Of a stretch of 64,000 nt of DNA, positions 1 through 8,076 are shown in pieces. Numbering within the stretch: position 1 is the first letter of the stretch; every line of letters starts with the position of its first letter. Made by a program: the position numbers and the translations under genes. Below the pieces are notes generated by a model. That model was not told where the DNA came from. It made no database searches and saw only the letters and a program-made list of their open reading frames with translations. Source of the stretch: Streptococcus sp. 'caviae' (GTDB taxonomy: Bacteria; Bacillota; Bacilli; Lactobacillales; Streptococcaceae); assembly GCF_001937065.1 (NCBI RefSeq), contig NZ_MOWR01000004.1, positions 153,435 through 217,434 on the forward strand, read 5' to 3'.

Positions 1-1
1 G

Positions 2-616
2 ATTAAAAATCAAACCAATCTGAAGTGGAAGGGCGAATTGACTCAGTCTGTTGATAACCGTCCGGTCTATCCGCGTGCGGTGCAAAAAGATTTTCCCATT
101 TGGGTAGCTACAGGCGGCAACCTTGATTCTACTGTAAGAATTGCCGAGCAAGGCCTTCCTATCGCCTATGCAGCTATCGGCGGCAATCCCAAAGCCTTTA
201 GACAGCTGGTTCGTATTTATAAGGAAATTGGCAGCAGGCACGGTCACCGTCCGGAGCAGTTAAAAGTCGCTGCTCATTCATGGGGCTGGATTGAAGAAGA
301 TAGGCAGTCTGCTGTTGAGCATTATTTCTATCCAACCAAACAGACGGTTGACAATATTGCCAAAGGACGTCCGCACTGGCGGGAAATGACCAAGGAGCAA
401 TACCTAGAAGCTGTTGGCCCTGATGGTGCCATGTTTGTCGGAGATCCGGAACATGTGGCACAAAAGATCATCAGCATTATTGAAGACTTGGAATTAGACC
501 GCTTCATGCTGCACTTGCCAGTTGGTTCAATGCCGCACGAAGAGACGCTCAAAGCTATCCAATTATACGGGGAACAAACCGCTCCAATAGTCAGAAAACA
601 TTTCGATAACAAGTAA
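2..616 (+). CDS. LLM-class flavin-dependent oxidoreductase, C-terminal part
   Basis: The frame is open from the left edge of the window, so the N-terminus lies outside; about 204 codons remain of a family whose members are usually about 340 residues. The visible part resembles the C-terminal half of luciferase-like (LLM) monooxygenases, with a PIWVATGG strand, an AIGGNP loop and the late segment FVGDPEHVAQKI typical of this fold. These enzymes use reduced FMN to oxidise small organic substrates; the substrate cannot be told here. The first in-window start-like codon (TTG at 38) has no ribosome site and residues before it still fit the family, so I treat the gene as truncated by the window only. 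The stop codon lies inside a hairpin. Confidence 0.82.
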   Translation: MKNQTNLKWKGELTQSVDNRPVYPRAVQKDFPIWVATGGNLDSTVRIAEQGLPIAYAAIGGNPKAFRQLVRIYKEIGSRHGHRPEQLKVAAHSWGWIEEDRQSAVEHYFYPTKQTVDNIAKGRPHWREMTKEQYLEAVGPDGAMFVGDPEHVAQKIISIIEDLELDRFMLHLPVGSMPHEETLKAIQLYGEQTAPIVRKHFDNK

Positions 617-648
617 AGGCTTTTGCTGCTAACAACAAAAGCCTTTAC
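613..648. terminator. Hairpin between convergent genes
   Basis: Perfect 13-bp inverted repeat (GTAAAGGCTTTTG, 10-base loop, complementary arm) that includes the stop codon of the upstream gene and sits 5 bases from the end of the opposing gene. It has no separate T-run on either side, so termination may be weak or factor-assisted; it probably serves both converging transcripts. Confidence 0.5.
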
Positions 649-653
649 CATAG

Positions 654-1430
654 CTAGAAAGAACAGTCTATACCGTGTTTTAGAAACACGGCTTGATAGT
701 CATAGAGATCTTCAGGATGCAGCGCGGCATAATCAGCCATGGCATAGCTGCGGTATAAAAGCTGGTATTTGTTTTGACCAAACTGGTGGAAGGGAAGGAG
801 CTGCACCTTATTAACTCTCATATCCTTAAATAAGGCGGCAAACTGCTCGGCATCTTCCAGACTATTGTTAAAATCAGGAATCACAGGAATTCTGAGTACA
901 ATTATTTTATTATGAGTAAAAGCATAGGTGATATTTTTGATGATGAGGCTGTTATTGACGCCGGTCACCTTGCGGTGCCGGAGCGTACTGTAATGTTTCA
1001 AATCGGTGTAAATAAAATCAGCATATTGAATCAGCTCAGCAAATGTCTCATGGGGAGCAAAGGCTGTTGTTTCGATGGCTGTGTGAAGCCCTTCTGATTT
1101 GGCGCGCTGCAAAATAGCTTTGGCAAAATCTGACTGAGCAAAAATCTCACCGCCTGACAGGGTCAGCCCGCCGCCGGATTCTTCATAAAAATCAATATCC
1201 TTTAATACTTCAGCCATAATTTCATCAACTGTTTTTTCTTCTCCCATGATGATAGACTGTTTTGTCGAGGCATCCATCATTTCTTCCGGCTCATGCTTTT
1301 GTGATTCAGGATTAGAGCACCAAGGGCAGCGCAGCGGACAGCCCTTTAAAAAAACGGTTGTCCGAATACCCGGACCGTCGTGGATAGAAAAGTGCTGAAT
1401 GTTAAAAATAATTCCCTTTTCACCTGCCAT
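654..1430 (-). CDS. Glycyl-radical enzyme activating enzyme (radical SAM, PflA/PflC type)
   Basis: A 258-residue radical S-adenosylmethionine enzyme that should install the glycyl radical on the GRE at 3639-6095. The iron-sulfur motif is C31-x3-C35-x2-C38 in the context KGCPLRCPWC, and the SAM-binding GGE stretch is at about residues 92-95. Between them there is only a short cysteine-free segment, so the two extra ferredoxin clusters found in many GRE activases are absent, as in true PflA. The ATG at 1430 is preferred over upstream starts because GGAG lies just before it and the family's FNIQHFSIHDGPG opening follows. It is transcribed away from the regulator genes and the GRE operon, which is unusual since activase and GRE are often co-directional. 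Confidence 0.92.
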   Translation of the reverse strand: MAGEKGIIFNIQHFSIHDGPGIRTTVFLKGCPLRCPWCSNPESQKHEPEEMMDASTKQSIIMGEEKTVDEIMAEVLKDIDFYEESGGGLTLSGGEIFAQSDFAKAILQRAKSEGLHTAIETTAFAPHETFAELIQYADFIYTDLKHYSTLRHRKVTGVNNSLIIKNITYAFTHNKIIVLRIPVIPDFNNSLEDAEQFAALFKDMRVNKVQLLPFHQFGQNKYQLLYRSYAMADYAALHPEDLYDYQAVFLKHGIDCSF

Positions 1431-1470
1431 CGTTTTTCTCCTTATCTCTTTCTTACATTTTAGTATAACA

Positions 1471-1480
1471 TTCGAAAGAA
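1471..1480. promoter_or_regulatory. Candidate shared operator half-site (activase promoter)
   Basis: TTCGAAAGAA occurs here upstream of the activase and again at 3591-3600 upstream of the GRE, and GAAAG direct repeats follow in the second copy. Sharing between the two divergent transcription units makes it a candidate site for the DeoR regulator encoded between them. This is inference from sequence sharing only. Confidence 0.4.
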
Positions 1481-1557
1481 AACAATTCAATTACGAACGT
1501 AAAAATAATCCTTTTATTTTCCCTCTTTTTTTGTTAAAATGGACATGAGGTAAAATT

Positions 1558-2301
1558 ATGACGCGTTCGGAATATATTTTAAAATTATTATCACAGGCTG
1601 AAAAGATAGATGTCAATACTCTGTCTGAAAAACTGGGTGTTTCAAAAGTCACTGTCCGCAAGGATCTGGATAAGCTGGAAGAAAAAGGTCTTTTGCGGCG
1701 TGAGCATGGCTATGCTGTTTTAAACAGCGGCGACAATATCAATGTGCGGCTTTCTTTTAATTACGATATTAAAAAGAAAATTGCAGCAGCAGCAGCCCGA
1801 CTGGTGTCGGATAATGACACGATCATTATTGAATCGGGTTCGACCTGTGCCTTGCTGGCTGAGATTATTTGTCAAAACAGACGCGGTGTAACCATCATCA
1901 CGAACTCTTATTTCATTGCGGATTATGTTCGCAGCTATGATTCCTGCAAGATTATCTTGCTGGGAGGAGAATATCAAAAGCATTCTCAGGTAACTGTGGG
2001 GCCTCTGCTCAAGGAAATGCTGGCTTATTTTCGTGTCAGTTACGCTTTTGTCGGCGCTGACGGTTTTGACGAAGGGCTGGGCTTTACAGGCAAGGATTTA
2101 ATGCGTTCAGAAGCAGTTGCCAGAATGTCAGAGGCGGCAGATAAAACCATCATTTTGACGGATTCTTCCAAGTTTCACCACCGCGGAACGGTCAGCCAAT
2201 TTGGTCTCAGTCAGATTCAAAAAGTTATCACTGATGACCATATTCCGGCAGACAAAGAAGCCATTCTTAAAAAGCAAGGCATTATTGTTGAGAAAGTATA
2301 G
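1558..2301 (+). CDS. DeoR-family transcriptional regulator
   Basis: A 247-residue DeoR-type repressor. The N-terminal winged helix (about residues 5-55, with VSKVTVRKDLDKLEEKGLLRREHG as the recognition part) matches the DeoR signature, and the C-terminal sugar-phosphate sensor domain carries the usual IIESGSTC, TNS, LLGGEYQ and FVGADG elements. It lies between the divergently transcribed activase and the GRE operon, so these are the likely targets; the effector is probably a phosphorylated sugar or polyol. ATG 1558 follows GAGG with good spacing, and a TAAAAT -10 is just upstream. A second regulator of another type follows directly. Confidence 0.9.
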   Translation: MTRSEYILKLLSQAEKIDVNTLSEKLGVSKVTVRKDLDKLEEKGLLRREHGYAVLNSGDNINVRLSFNYDIKKKIAAAAARLVSDNDTIIIESGSTCALLAEIICQNRRGVTIITNSYFIADYVRSYDSCKIILLGGEYQKHSQVTVGPLLKEMLAYFRVSYAFVGADGFDEGLGFTGKDLMRSEAVARMSEAADKTIILTDSSKFHHRGTVSQFGLSQIQKVITDDHIPADKEAILKKQGIIVEKV

Positions 2302-2393
2302 TTTTTGAGGCATCACAACAAACAGGCTTTCAAAGGGCCTGCTGCAAATGAAAGCCGAGTTTTAAATGCGCTTAGTTTCCATGAGGGTCTGCT

Positions 2394-3356
2394 ATGAATG
2401 ATTATCGTAAGAAACAGCTGGCAAAGGTCGCTTATCTTTACTACATCGAAGGCAAAAATCAAGCTGAAATTTCCCAAGAGCTGGGAATCTATCGGACGAC
2501 TGTCAGCCGTATGCTGGCGCGTGCCAAGCAGGAGGGCATCGTTCAAATCAGTATTGAAGGTCTCGACAGCAGCCTCTTTCAGCTGGAAAATTACATTAAA
2601 GATAAATACGGTCTGAAAAGTATTGAAATTGTCCCGAGCACGAGCAAGAAGAAAGCCCTGGATAATCAGGTCGCACAGGCAGCGGCAGCTCTGATTCATC
2701 AGCTGCTCTCCAATCAAAGCCGGGTTGGTATTTCTTGGGGAAGTACGCTGAGCCGTGTGGTTGCAGCCCTGCCCTTTAAACAGCTGAAAAATACTCATTT
2801 TTATCCTTTGGCCGGCGGTCCCAGCTATATCAATGTCCGCTACCATGTCAATACTCTGGTCTATGAACTGGCTAGAAAATGCCAGGGGAAGGCTTCCTTT
2901 GTCAATGCTGCAATTATTCAGCAAAATCAGGAACTGGCGGCCGGTGTTTTTGCTTCCCAAGAGTTTGCAGATATTAAAAAGAATTGGGAGCAGTTAGATT
3001 TGGCTATTGTTGGTATCGGCGGCAAAATGAAAGAGAACAGACAGTGGCTGGATATGCTGACCGAAGAAGACTTTCAGCAGATAGCAGAAAGTCAGGCTGT
3101 GGGTGAGGTCTGCTGCCGTTTCTTAAACAGTCAGGGTCAGGAAATATTTAAAGACTTGGATCAACGCACTGTTGCTATTTCTTTGGCAGCTCTAAAAGAA
3201 GTCAAGGATTCAGTTGCTGTTGCCTATGGGGCTGCTAAAGCAGCAGCTATTTTGGCTGTCCTAAAGCAGCACTATGTGAATCATTTAGTGACAGACGAAG
3301 CAACGGCTCTGGCATTGTTGGAAGAAGATCAGGACTTTGCTTTTTCAGTAAATTAA
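2394..3356 (+). CDS. SorC-family sugar-binding transcriptional regulator
   Basis: A 320-residue SorC/CggR-type regulator. Residues about 5-55 form the helix-turn-helix (YYIEGKNQAEISQELGIYRTTVSRML), and the rest is the sugar-phosphate-binding domain with the GISWGSTL and PLAGGP motifs. It follows the DeoR gene by 92 bases in the same direction and precedes the GRE operon. A strong symmetric site at 3507-3526, between this gene and the GRE, is a good candidate operator. Two regulators of different families before one metabolic operon suggests control by two different phosphorylated intermediates. Confidence 0.9.
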   Translation: MNDYRKKQLAKVAYLYYIEGKNQAEISQELGIYRTTVSRMLARAKQEGIVQISIEGLDSSLFQLENYIKDKYGLKSIEIVPSTSKKKALDNQVAQAAAALIHQLLSNQSRVGISWGSTLSRVVAALPFKQLKNTHFYPLAGGPSYINVRYHVNTLVYELARKCQGKASFVNAAIIQQNQELAAGVFASQEFADIKKNWEQLDLAIVGIGGKMKENRQWLDMLTEEDFQQIAESQAVGEVCCRFLNSQGQEIFKDLDQRTVAISLAALKEVKDSVAVAYGAAKAAAILAVLKQHYVNHLVTDEATALALLEEDQDFAFSVN

Positions 3357-3506
3357 GTTTTAAAAATATGAGCTGGCCTGCCTGTCTATCAGCTGCTTTA
3401 ACAGACTAAAGAGCGGTCAAACCAGCTGTAATCAGTTTTGCAGAGGTGAAAGCACAAATTATTTCCCTAAGGAATGATTTGTTTTTTCCCTCTTTTTTTT
3501 ATGGGA

Positions 3507-3526
3507 AATTGCACATTTGTGCAATT
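3507..3526. promoter_or_regulatory. Candidate operator: 9-bp arm palindrome before the GRE operon
   Basis: AATTGCACA-TT-TGTGCAATT, perfect arms with a 2-base spacer, 112 bases before the GRE start codon. Symmetry and length fit a SorC-type or other dimeric regulator. Which of the two local regulators binds it cannot be decided from sequence. Confidence 0.6.
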
Positions 3527-3587
3527 ATAGCAGACTTCAGAAAAGTTGTGGTTTTAACTTGTTTTCATTCGGCGAGCATGTTATTAT

Positions 3588-3608
3588 ATTTTCGAAAGAA
3601 GCGAAAAT
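3588..3608. promoter_or_regulatory. Second inverted repeat in the GRE promoter region
   Basis: ATTTTCG and CGAAAAT arms around a 7-base loop, directly upstream of the GRE ribosome site. It contains TTCGAAAGAA, shared with the activase promoter, and is followed by another GAAAG at about 3620. Candidate DeoR site. Confidence 0.4.
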
Positions 3609-3638
3609 AATTTCAAATGAAAGAAAACGGAGGCCGAT

Positions 3639-6095
3639 ATGAGTTCTCAACGTTTAACGCAACATTATACCAACGATGTCCAAACGAATTCTCAAAAACA
3701 TTTTGGCTACCTGACTGAACGGATGTACGCTTACCGGAACAAGGTGCTTGATAAAAAGCCTTATATTGATGCGGAACGTGCTATTTTAGCGACCGAAAGC
3801 TATCAGGAACATCAGGAAAAGCCAACTGTTTTAAAGCGGGCCTACATGCTCAAAACTATTTTGGAGAAGATGAGCATCTATATTGATGACGAGACCATGA
3901 TTGTCGGCAATCAGGCGTCAGGAGATAAGGATGCACCGATTTTTCCTGAATATACCCTGAAGTTTGTGATGGATGAGCTTGATTTGTTTGAAAAACGAGA
4001 CGGCGATGTTTTCTATATTACCGATGAGACAAAAGAGCAGCTGCGCTCCATTGCTCCATTTTGGCAAAACAACAATTTGCGCGCCCGTGCAGAAGTTATG
4101 CTTCCAGAGGAAGTTCAGGTTTACATGGAAACAGGCTTTTTTGGAATGGAAGGCAAGATGAACTCAGGCGATGCTCACCTGGCAGTTAATTATCAAAAGC
4201 TGCTGGAGCAGGGCCTTGTCGGTTTTGAAAAAAGAACGCGTCAGGCTAAGGCCGGTCTTGATTTGACAGAACCTTCCAGCATTGATAAGTATCATTTTTA
4301 CGATGCCATTTTAATAACGATTGAAGCTGTTAAACATTATGCCGAGCGCTTTGTTCGTTTGGCCAAAGAGATGGCCCAAACGGCTTCTGGCAAACGCCGT
4401 CAGGAGCTTCTGGAAATCGCGGCTATTTGTTCTCGCGTGCCTTATCAGCCAGCACGGACTTTTGCCGAAGCTATTCAGTCGGTTTGGTTTATTCAGTGCA
4501 TTCTGCAAATTGAATCCAACGGCCACTCTTTGTCTTACGGCCGTTTTGACCAATACATGTATCCTTATGCTGAAGCGGACTTAAGAGCGGGACGTGAGAC
4601 CGAAAACTCCATTGTAGAGCGTCTGACAAACCTCTGGATTAAAACGCTGACGATTAATAAGGTCCGCAGTCAGGCCCATACCTTTTCATCAGCCGGCAGC
4701 CCGCTTTATCAAAATGTGACAATCGGAGGTCAGACGCGCACGAAAAAGGATGCTGTCAATCGCCTGTCCTTCTTGGTTCTGAAATCAGTTGCGCAGACAC
4801 ACCTGCCCCAGCCCAATCTGACGGTTCGTTACCATGCAGGGCTTAATCCTGACTTCATGAATGAGGCGATTGAGGTGATGAAGCTTGGCTTTGGTATGCC
4901 GGCCTTTAACAATGATGAGATAATTATCCCGTCCTTTATAGCTAAAGGAGTTGCCGAAGCAGATGCCTATGACTACAGTGCTATCGGCTGTGTGGAAACA
5001 GCTGTTCCTGGTAAATGGGGCTACCGCTGCACAGGTATGAGCTATATGAATTTTCCTAAGGTACTTCTTATTGCAATGAATGACGGTATCGACCCGGCTT
5101 CTGGCAAGCGTTTCACACCGGGATACGGTCACTTTACGCAGATGAAATCTTTTGCTGATTTAAGAGCTGCTTGGGAGAAGACCCTTCGTTACTTGACCCG
5201 GATGAGTGTTATTGTTGAAAATGCGATTGATCTCAGTCTGGAACGCGAAGTCCCGGATATTCTCTGTTCGGCTTTAACAGATGACTGTATCGGCCGCGGC
5301 AAACATCTCAAAGAAGGCGGGGCTGTCTATGATTATATTTCCGGTCTTCAAGTCGGTATTGCCAATCTGGCCGACTCACTGGCTGCTATTAAAAAGTTAG
5401 TCTTTGAGGAAGGGCGTTTGACAACAGCTGAACTTTGGGAAGCCCTGCAATCAGATTATGCAGGTGAACGGGGCGAAGAAATCCGCCAAATGCTTATCAA
5501 TGATGCTCCTAAATATGGCAATGACAACGATTATGCTGATAAGCTGGTGACAGAAGCCTATGATGTTTATATTGATGAAATCGCTAAATATCCCAATACC
5601 CGTTACGGCCGCGGACCAATTGGCGGTATCCGCTATTCCGGAACATCCTCTATTTCGGCTAATGTCGGTCAGGGCCGCGGAACCTTGGCGACGCCTGACG
5701 GACGTCATGCAGGAACGCCTTTGGCTGAAGGGTGCTCGCCTTCCCACAATATGGATCAAAATGGACCAACCTCAGTTCTTAAGTCCGTTTCAAGATTGCC
5801 GACAGCTGAAATTGTCGGCGGCGTCTTGCTGAATCAGAAGGTCAATCCGCAGACACTGGCCAGGGAAGAAGACAAGCAAAAGCTGATCGCTTTGCTCAGA
5901 ACCTTCTTCAATCGTCTGCACGGCTATCACATTCAGTACAATGTGGTTTCCCGCGAGATTTTAATAGATGCGCAGAAGCACCCTGAAAAGCACCGCGATT
6001 TAATTGTCCGCGTTGCAGGCTATTCAGCCTTCTTCAATGTTTTGTCCAAAGCAACCCAGGACGATATTATTGCTCGTACCGAACACACCGTTTAA
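3639..6095 (+). CDS. Glycyl-radical enzyme of the Pfl2/PflD type (probable dehydratase, not pyruvate formate-lyase)
   Basis: An 818-residue glycyl-radical enzyme. The C-terminal radical loop is RVAGYSAFF with Gly794, and the active-site cysteine is Cys451 in IGCVET. True pyruvate formate-lyases carry two adjacent cysteines here; a single Cys followed by V-E is the signature of GRE dehydratases such as glycerol or propanediol dehydratase and choline lyase, the Glu acting as general base. The following genes (fructose-6-phosphate aldolase-type transaldolase, glycerol dehydrogenase) match the E. coli pflD-fsaB-gldA type cluster. As I recall, related E. coli enzymes act on 1,5-anhydrohexitol 6-phosphates, giving 1-deoxyfructose 6-phosphate; that assignment is inference here. 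RBS is CGGAGG before ATG 3639. Confidence 0.9.
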   Translation: MSSQRLTQHYTNDVQTNSQKHFGYLTERMYAYRNKVLDKKPYIDAERAILATESYQEHQEKPTVLKRAYMLKTILEKMSIYIDDETMIVGNQASGDKDAPIFPEYTLKFVMDELDLFEKRDGDVFYITDETKEQLRSIAPFWQNNNLRARAEVMLPEEVQVYMETGFFGMEGKMNSGDAHLAVNYQKLLEQGLVGFEKRTRQAKAGLDLTEPSSIDKYHFYDAILITIEAVKHYAERFVRLAKEMAQTASGKRRQELLEIAAICSRVPYQPARTFAEAIQSVWFIQCILQIESNGHSLSYGRFDQYMYPYAEADLRAGRETENSIVERLTNLWIKTLTINKVRSQAHTFSSAGSPLYQNVTIGGQTRTKKDAVNRLSFLVLKSVAQTHLPQPNLTVRYHAGLNPDFMNEAIEVMKLGFGMPAFNNDEIIIPSFIAKGVAEADAYDYSAIGCVETAVPGKWGYRCTGMSYMNFPKVLLIAMNDGIDPASGKRFTPGYGHFTQMKSFADLRAAWEKTLRYLTRMSVIVENAIDLSLEREVPDILCSALTDDCIGRGKHLKEGGAVYDYISGLQVGIANLADSLAAIKKLVFEEGRLTTAELWEALQSDYAGERGEEIRQMLINDAPKYGNDNDYADKLVTEAYDVYIDEIAKYPNTRYGRGPIGGIRYSGTSSISANVGQGRGTLATPDGRHAGTPLAEGCSPSHNMDQNGPTSVLKSVSRLPTAEIVGGVLLNQKVNPQTLAREEDKQKLIALLRTFFNRLHGYHIQYNVVSREILIDAQKHPEKHRDLIVRVAGYSAFFNVLSKATQDDIIARTEHTV

Positions 6096-6109
6096 AAGGA
6101 GAAAGAACA

Positions 6110-6778
6110 ATGGAATTGATGATAGATAGTTTAAATTTACAGGAAATTGAAAAATGGGCAGCGATTTTACCGCTTGCCGGCGTGACCTCAAATCCTTCAA
6201 TCGCTAAAAAAGAAGGCGCGATTGACTTTTTTGAGCAGGCTAAAAAAGTTCGTGACATTATTGGTCAAGAACCAAGTTTTCATGCTCAGGTTGTTGCGAC
6301 CGATACTAAGGGGATTATTAAGGACGCTCACAAATTAAGGGATGAATTGGGCGGCAACCTTTATGTAAAAGTCCCCGTTTCTAAGGCTGGCCTGACGGCT
6401 ATCAAAGAGCTCAAAAAACAGGGCTTTCAGATCACTGCAACAGCTATTTACACTGTTTTTCAAGGACTGTTAGCCATCGAAGCCGGTGCCGATTATTTGG
6501 CACCTTACTATAACCGAATGGAAAATCTGAACACGGATTCCAAGGAGGTGATTGCTCAGCTTGCGCAAGCTATTCAAAATAAGGGAAGGTCAGCTAAGAT
6601 TTTGGCAGCGAGCTTCAAAAATGTCCATCAGATGACTGAGGCACTGGCTGCAGGCGCCGAGGCTGTAACAGTAGGCGCAGATGTTCTTGAAGCCGGCTTT
6701 GCCAATCCATCCATCCAAAAAGCTGTTGATGATTTTGCAGCTGATTGGAAAGAAACACAAGGGCGTGATTATATCTGA
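6110..6778 (+). CDS. fsa: Fructose-6-phosphate aldolase / TalC-type transaldolase
   Basis: A 222-residue small transaldolase-family enzyme. TSNPSI at residues 26-31 and the Schiff-base lysine Lys87 in LYVKVP are clear, followed by TATAIYT and the SFKNVHQ strand. Its short length places it in the FSA/TalC/MipB group rather than with the 320-residue transaldolases. FSA enzymes split fructose 6-phosphate or 1-deoxyfructose 6-phosphate into glyceraldehyde 3-phosphate plus dihydroxyacetone or hydroxyacetone. It starts 14 bases after the GRE with AAGGAG before ATG 6110 and is followed at 20 bases by gldA, so the three are one operon. Confidence 0.92.
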   Translation: MELMIDSLNLQEIEKWAAILPLAGVTSNPSIAKKEGAIDFFEQAKKVRDIIGQEPSFHAQVVATDTKGIIKDAHKLRDELGGNLYVKVPVSKAGLTAIKELKKQGFQITATAIYTVFQGLLAIEAGADYLAPYYNRMENLNTDSKEVIAQLAQAIQNKGRSAKILAASFKNVHQMTEALAAGAEAVTVGADVLEAGFANPSIQKAVDDFAADWKETQGRDYI

Positions 6779-6798
6779 TATAAGAAAAGAGGTTATTG

Positions 6799-7893
6799 AT
6801 GATGAAGATTTTTGCGAGTCCATCCCGTTATATTCAGGGACAGAATGCCTTGTTTGAAAATGCAAAAGCAATTCTCAAGCTCGGCTCCAGTCCTATTTTA
6901 CTGGCAGATGATGTCGTTTATGACATTGTCGGACGAGATTTTCAAACCCATCTTGAACAAGAAGGGTTTCTGGTGACCCACGTTTCCTTCAATGGAGAAG
7001 CCTCAGTAAATGAAATAGACCGTGTTGCTGCCATTGCTGAAGCCAATCAAAGTGATTTGATTATAGGCCTTGGCGGCGGAAAAACCATTGACAGTGCTAA
7101 GGCCGCAGCCGACCTGCTGGAAGTGCCGGTAGTTATTGCTCCGACTGTTGCATCAACAGACGCGCCAGTATCAGCCTTATCGGTTATTTATACAGACGAA
7201 GGAGCTTTTGAAAAATACATTTTTTACTCAAAAAATCCTGACCTTGTCTTGGTGGATACCAGAGTTATCAGTCAGTCGCCCGTCCGACTGCTGGCCTCAG
7301 GAATTGCAGACGGTCTTGCAACCTGGGTAGAAGCACGGGCAGTGATGCAAAAGAACGGACAGACCATGGCCGGTGCCCGTCAAACTTTGGCTGGAATTGC
7401 GATTGCAAAAGCCTGTGAAGAGACCCTGTTTGCTGATGGTCTTAAGGCATTGGCAAGCTGTGAAATTAAAGCTGTGACTAGGGCTTTGGAAAATGTCGTT
7501 GAGGCTAATACGCTGCTTAGCGGTCTGGGCTTTGAAAGCGGCGGTCTGGCTGCAGCGCACGCTATTCACAACGGCTTTACAGCACTGGAAGGGGATATTC
7601 ATCACCTGACCCATGGGGAAAAAGTTGCTTATGGAACGCTGACGCAGCTTTTCCTTGAAGATCGGCCGCTTGAGGAAATTGATCGCTATATTCGCTTTTA
7701 CCGCCAAATTAATATGCCAACCAGCCTAGAAGAACTTCATTTGGGCAATGCCGGCTACGAAGACCTATTAAAAGTCGGCAGGCAGGCAACGATTGCCGGT
7801 GAAACCATTCATCAAATGCCGTTTGACATCAAGGCCGAAGATGTGGCAGATGCTCTGCTGGCAGTCGATCAATACGCTAAAACTCTGATTTAG
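6799..7893 (+). CDS. gldA: Glycerol dehydrogenase GldA
   Basis: A 364-residue Fe/Zn-type glycerol dehydrogenase that interconverts glycerol and dihydroxyacetone (or 1,2-propanediol and hydroxyacetone) with NAD. The dinucleotide motif GLGGGKTIDSAK and metal ligands in IADGLATWVEA, AAHAIHN and LTHGEK are present. Three start codons occur in a row (TTG 6796, ATG 6799, ATG 6802); GAGG at 6789-6792 gives the best spacing to 6799. Last gene of the GRE operon, followed by a clear terminator. In the proposed pathway it reoxidises NADH by reducing the hydroxyketone released by the aldolase. Confidence 0.93.
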   Translation: MMKIFASPSRYIQGQNALFENAKAILKLGSSPILLADDVVYDIVGRDFQTHLEQEGFLVTHVSFNGEASVNEIDRVAAIAEANQSDLIIGLGGGKTIDSAKAAADLLEVPVVIAPTVASTDAPVSALSVIYTDEGAFEKYIFYSKNPDLVLVDTRVISQSPVRLLASGIADGLATWVEARAVMQKNGQTMAGARQTLAGIAIAKACEETLFADGLKALASCEIKAVTRALENVVEANTLLSGLGFESGGLAAAHAIHNGFTALEGDIHHLTHGEKVAYGTLTQLFLEDRPLEEIDRYIRFYRQINMPTSLEELHLGNAGYEDLLKVGRQATIAGETIHQMPFDIKAEDVADALLAVDQYAKTLI

Positions 7894-7918
7894 TCTCGGT
7901 GAGATAAAATCATTTCTA

Positions 7919-7976
7919 AAAAAGAAGGGATCATTCCATGATTGAAATTCAGGGAATTCATCCCTTTTTTCTTTTT
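7919..7976 (+). terminator. Rho-independent terminator after gldA
   Basis: AAGAAGGGAT pairs with ATCCCTTTTTT across a roughly 28-base loop that can fold further; the run TTTTTTCTTTTT follows. Confidence 0.75.
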
Positions 7977-8060
7977 ATCAAAAACTGTTAAAAGTCTTTT
8001 TAGCCAGCGGTGAAAAATAATGTCCGGCCGTTTTTTCTTTATCTCTAATAGGAGTAATTA

Positions 8061-8069
8061 TGCTATAAT
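8061..8069 (+). promoter_or_regulatory. Extended -10 promoter of tex
   Basis: TGCTATAAT, an extended -10 with consensus hexamer at 8064-8069. Seven bases downstream is position 8076, one base before the ATG at 8077, so the mRNA should be essentially leaderless. Confidence 0.65.
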
Positions 8070-8076
8070 ATTTTTT

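Noticed and set aside
3639..6095. Pyruvate formate-lyase annotation for the GRE
   Set aside because: PFL needs two adjacent active-site cysteines; this protein has a single Cys in GCVET and dehydratase-type neighbours.
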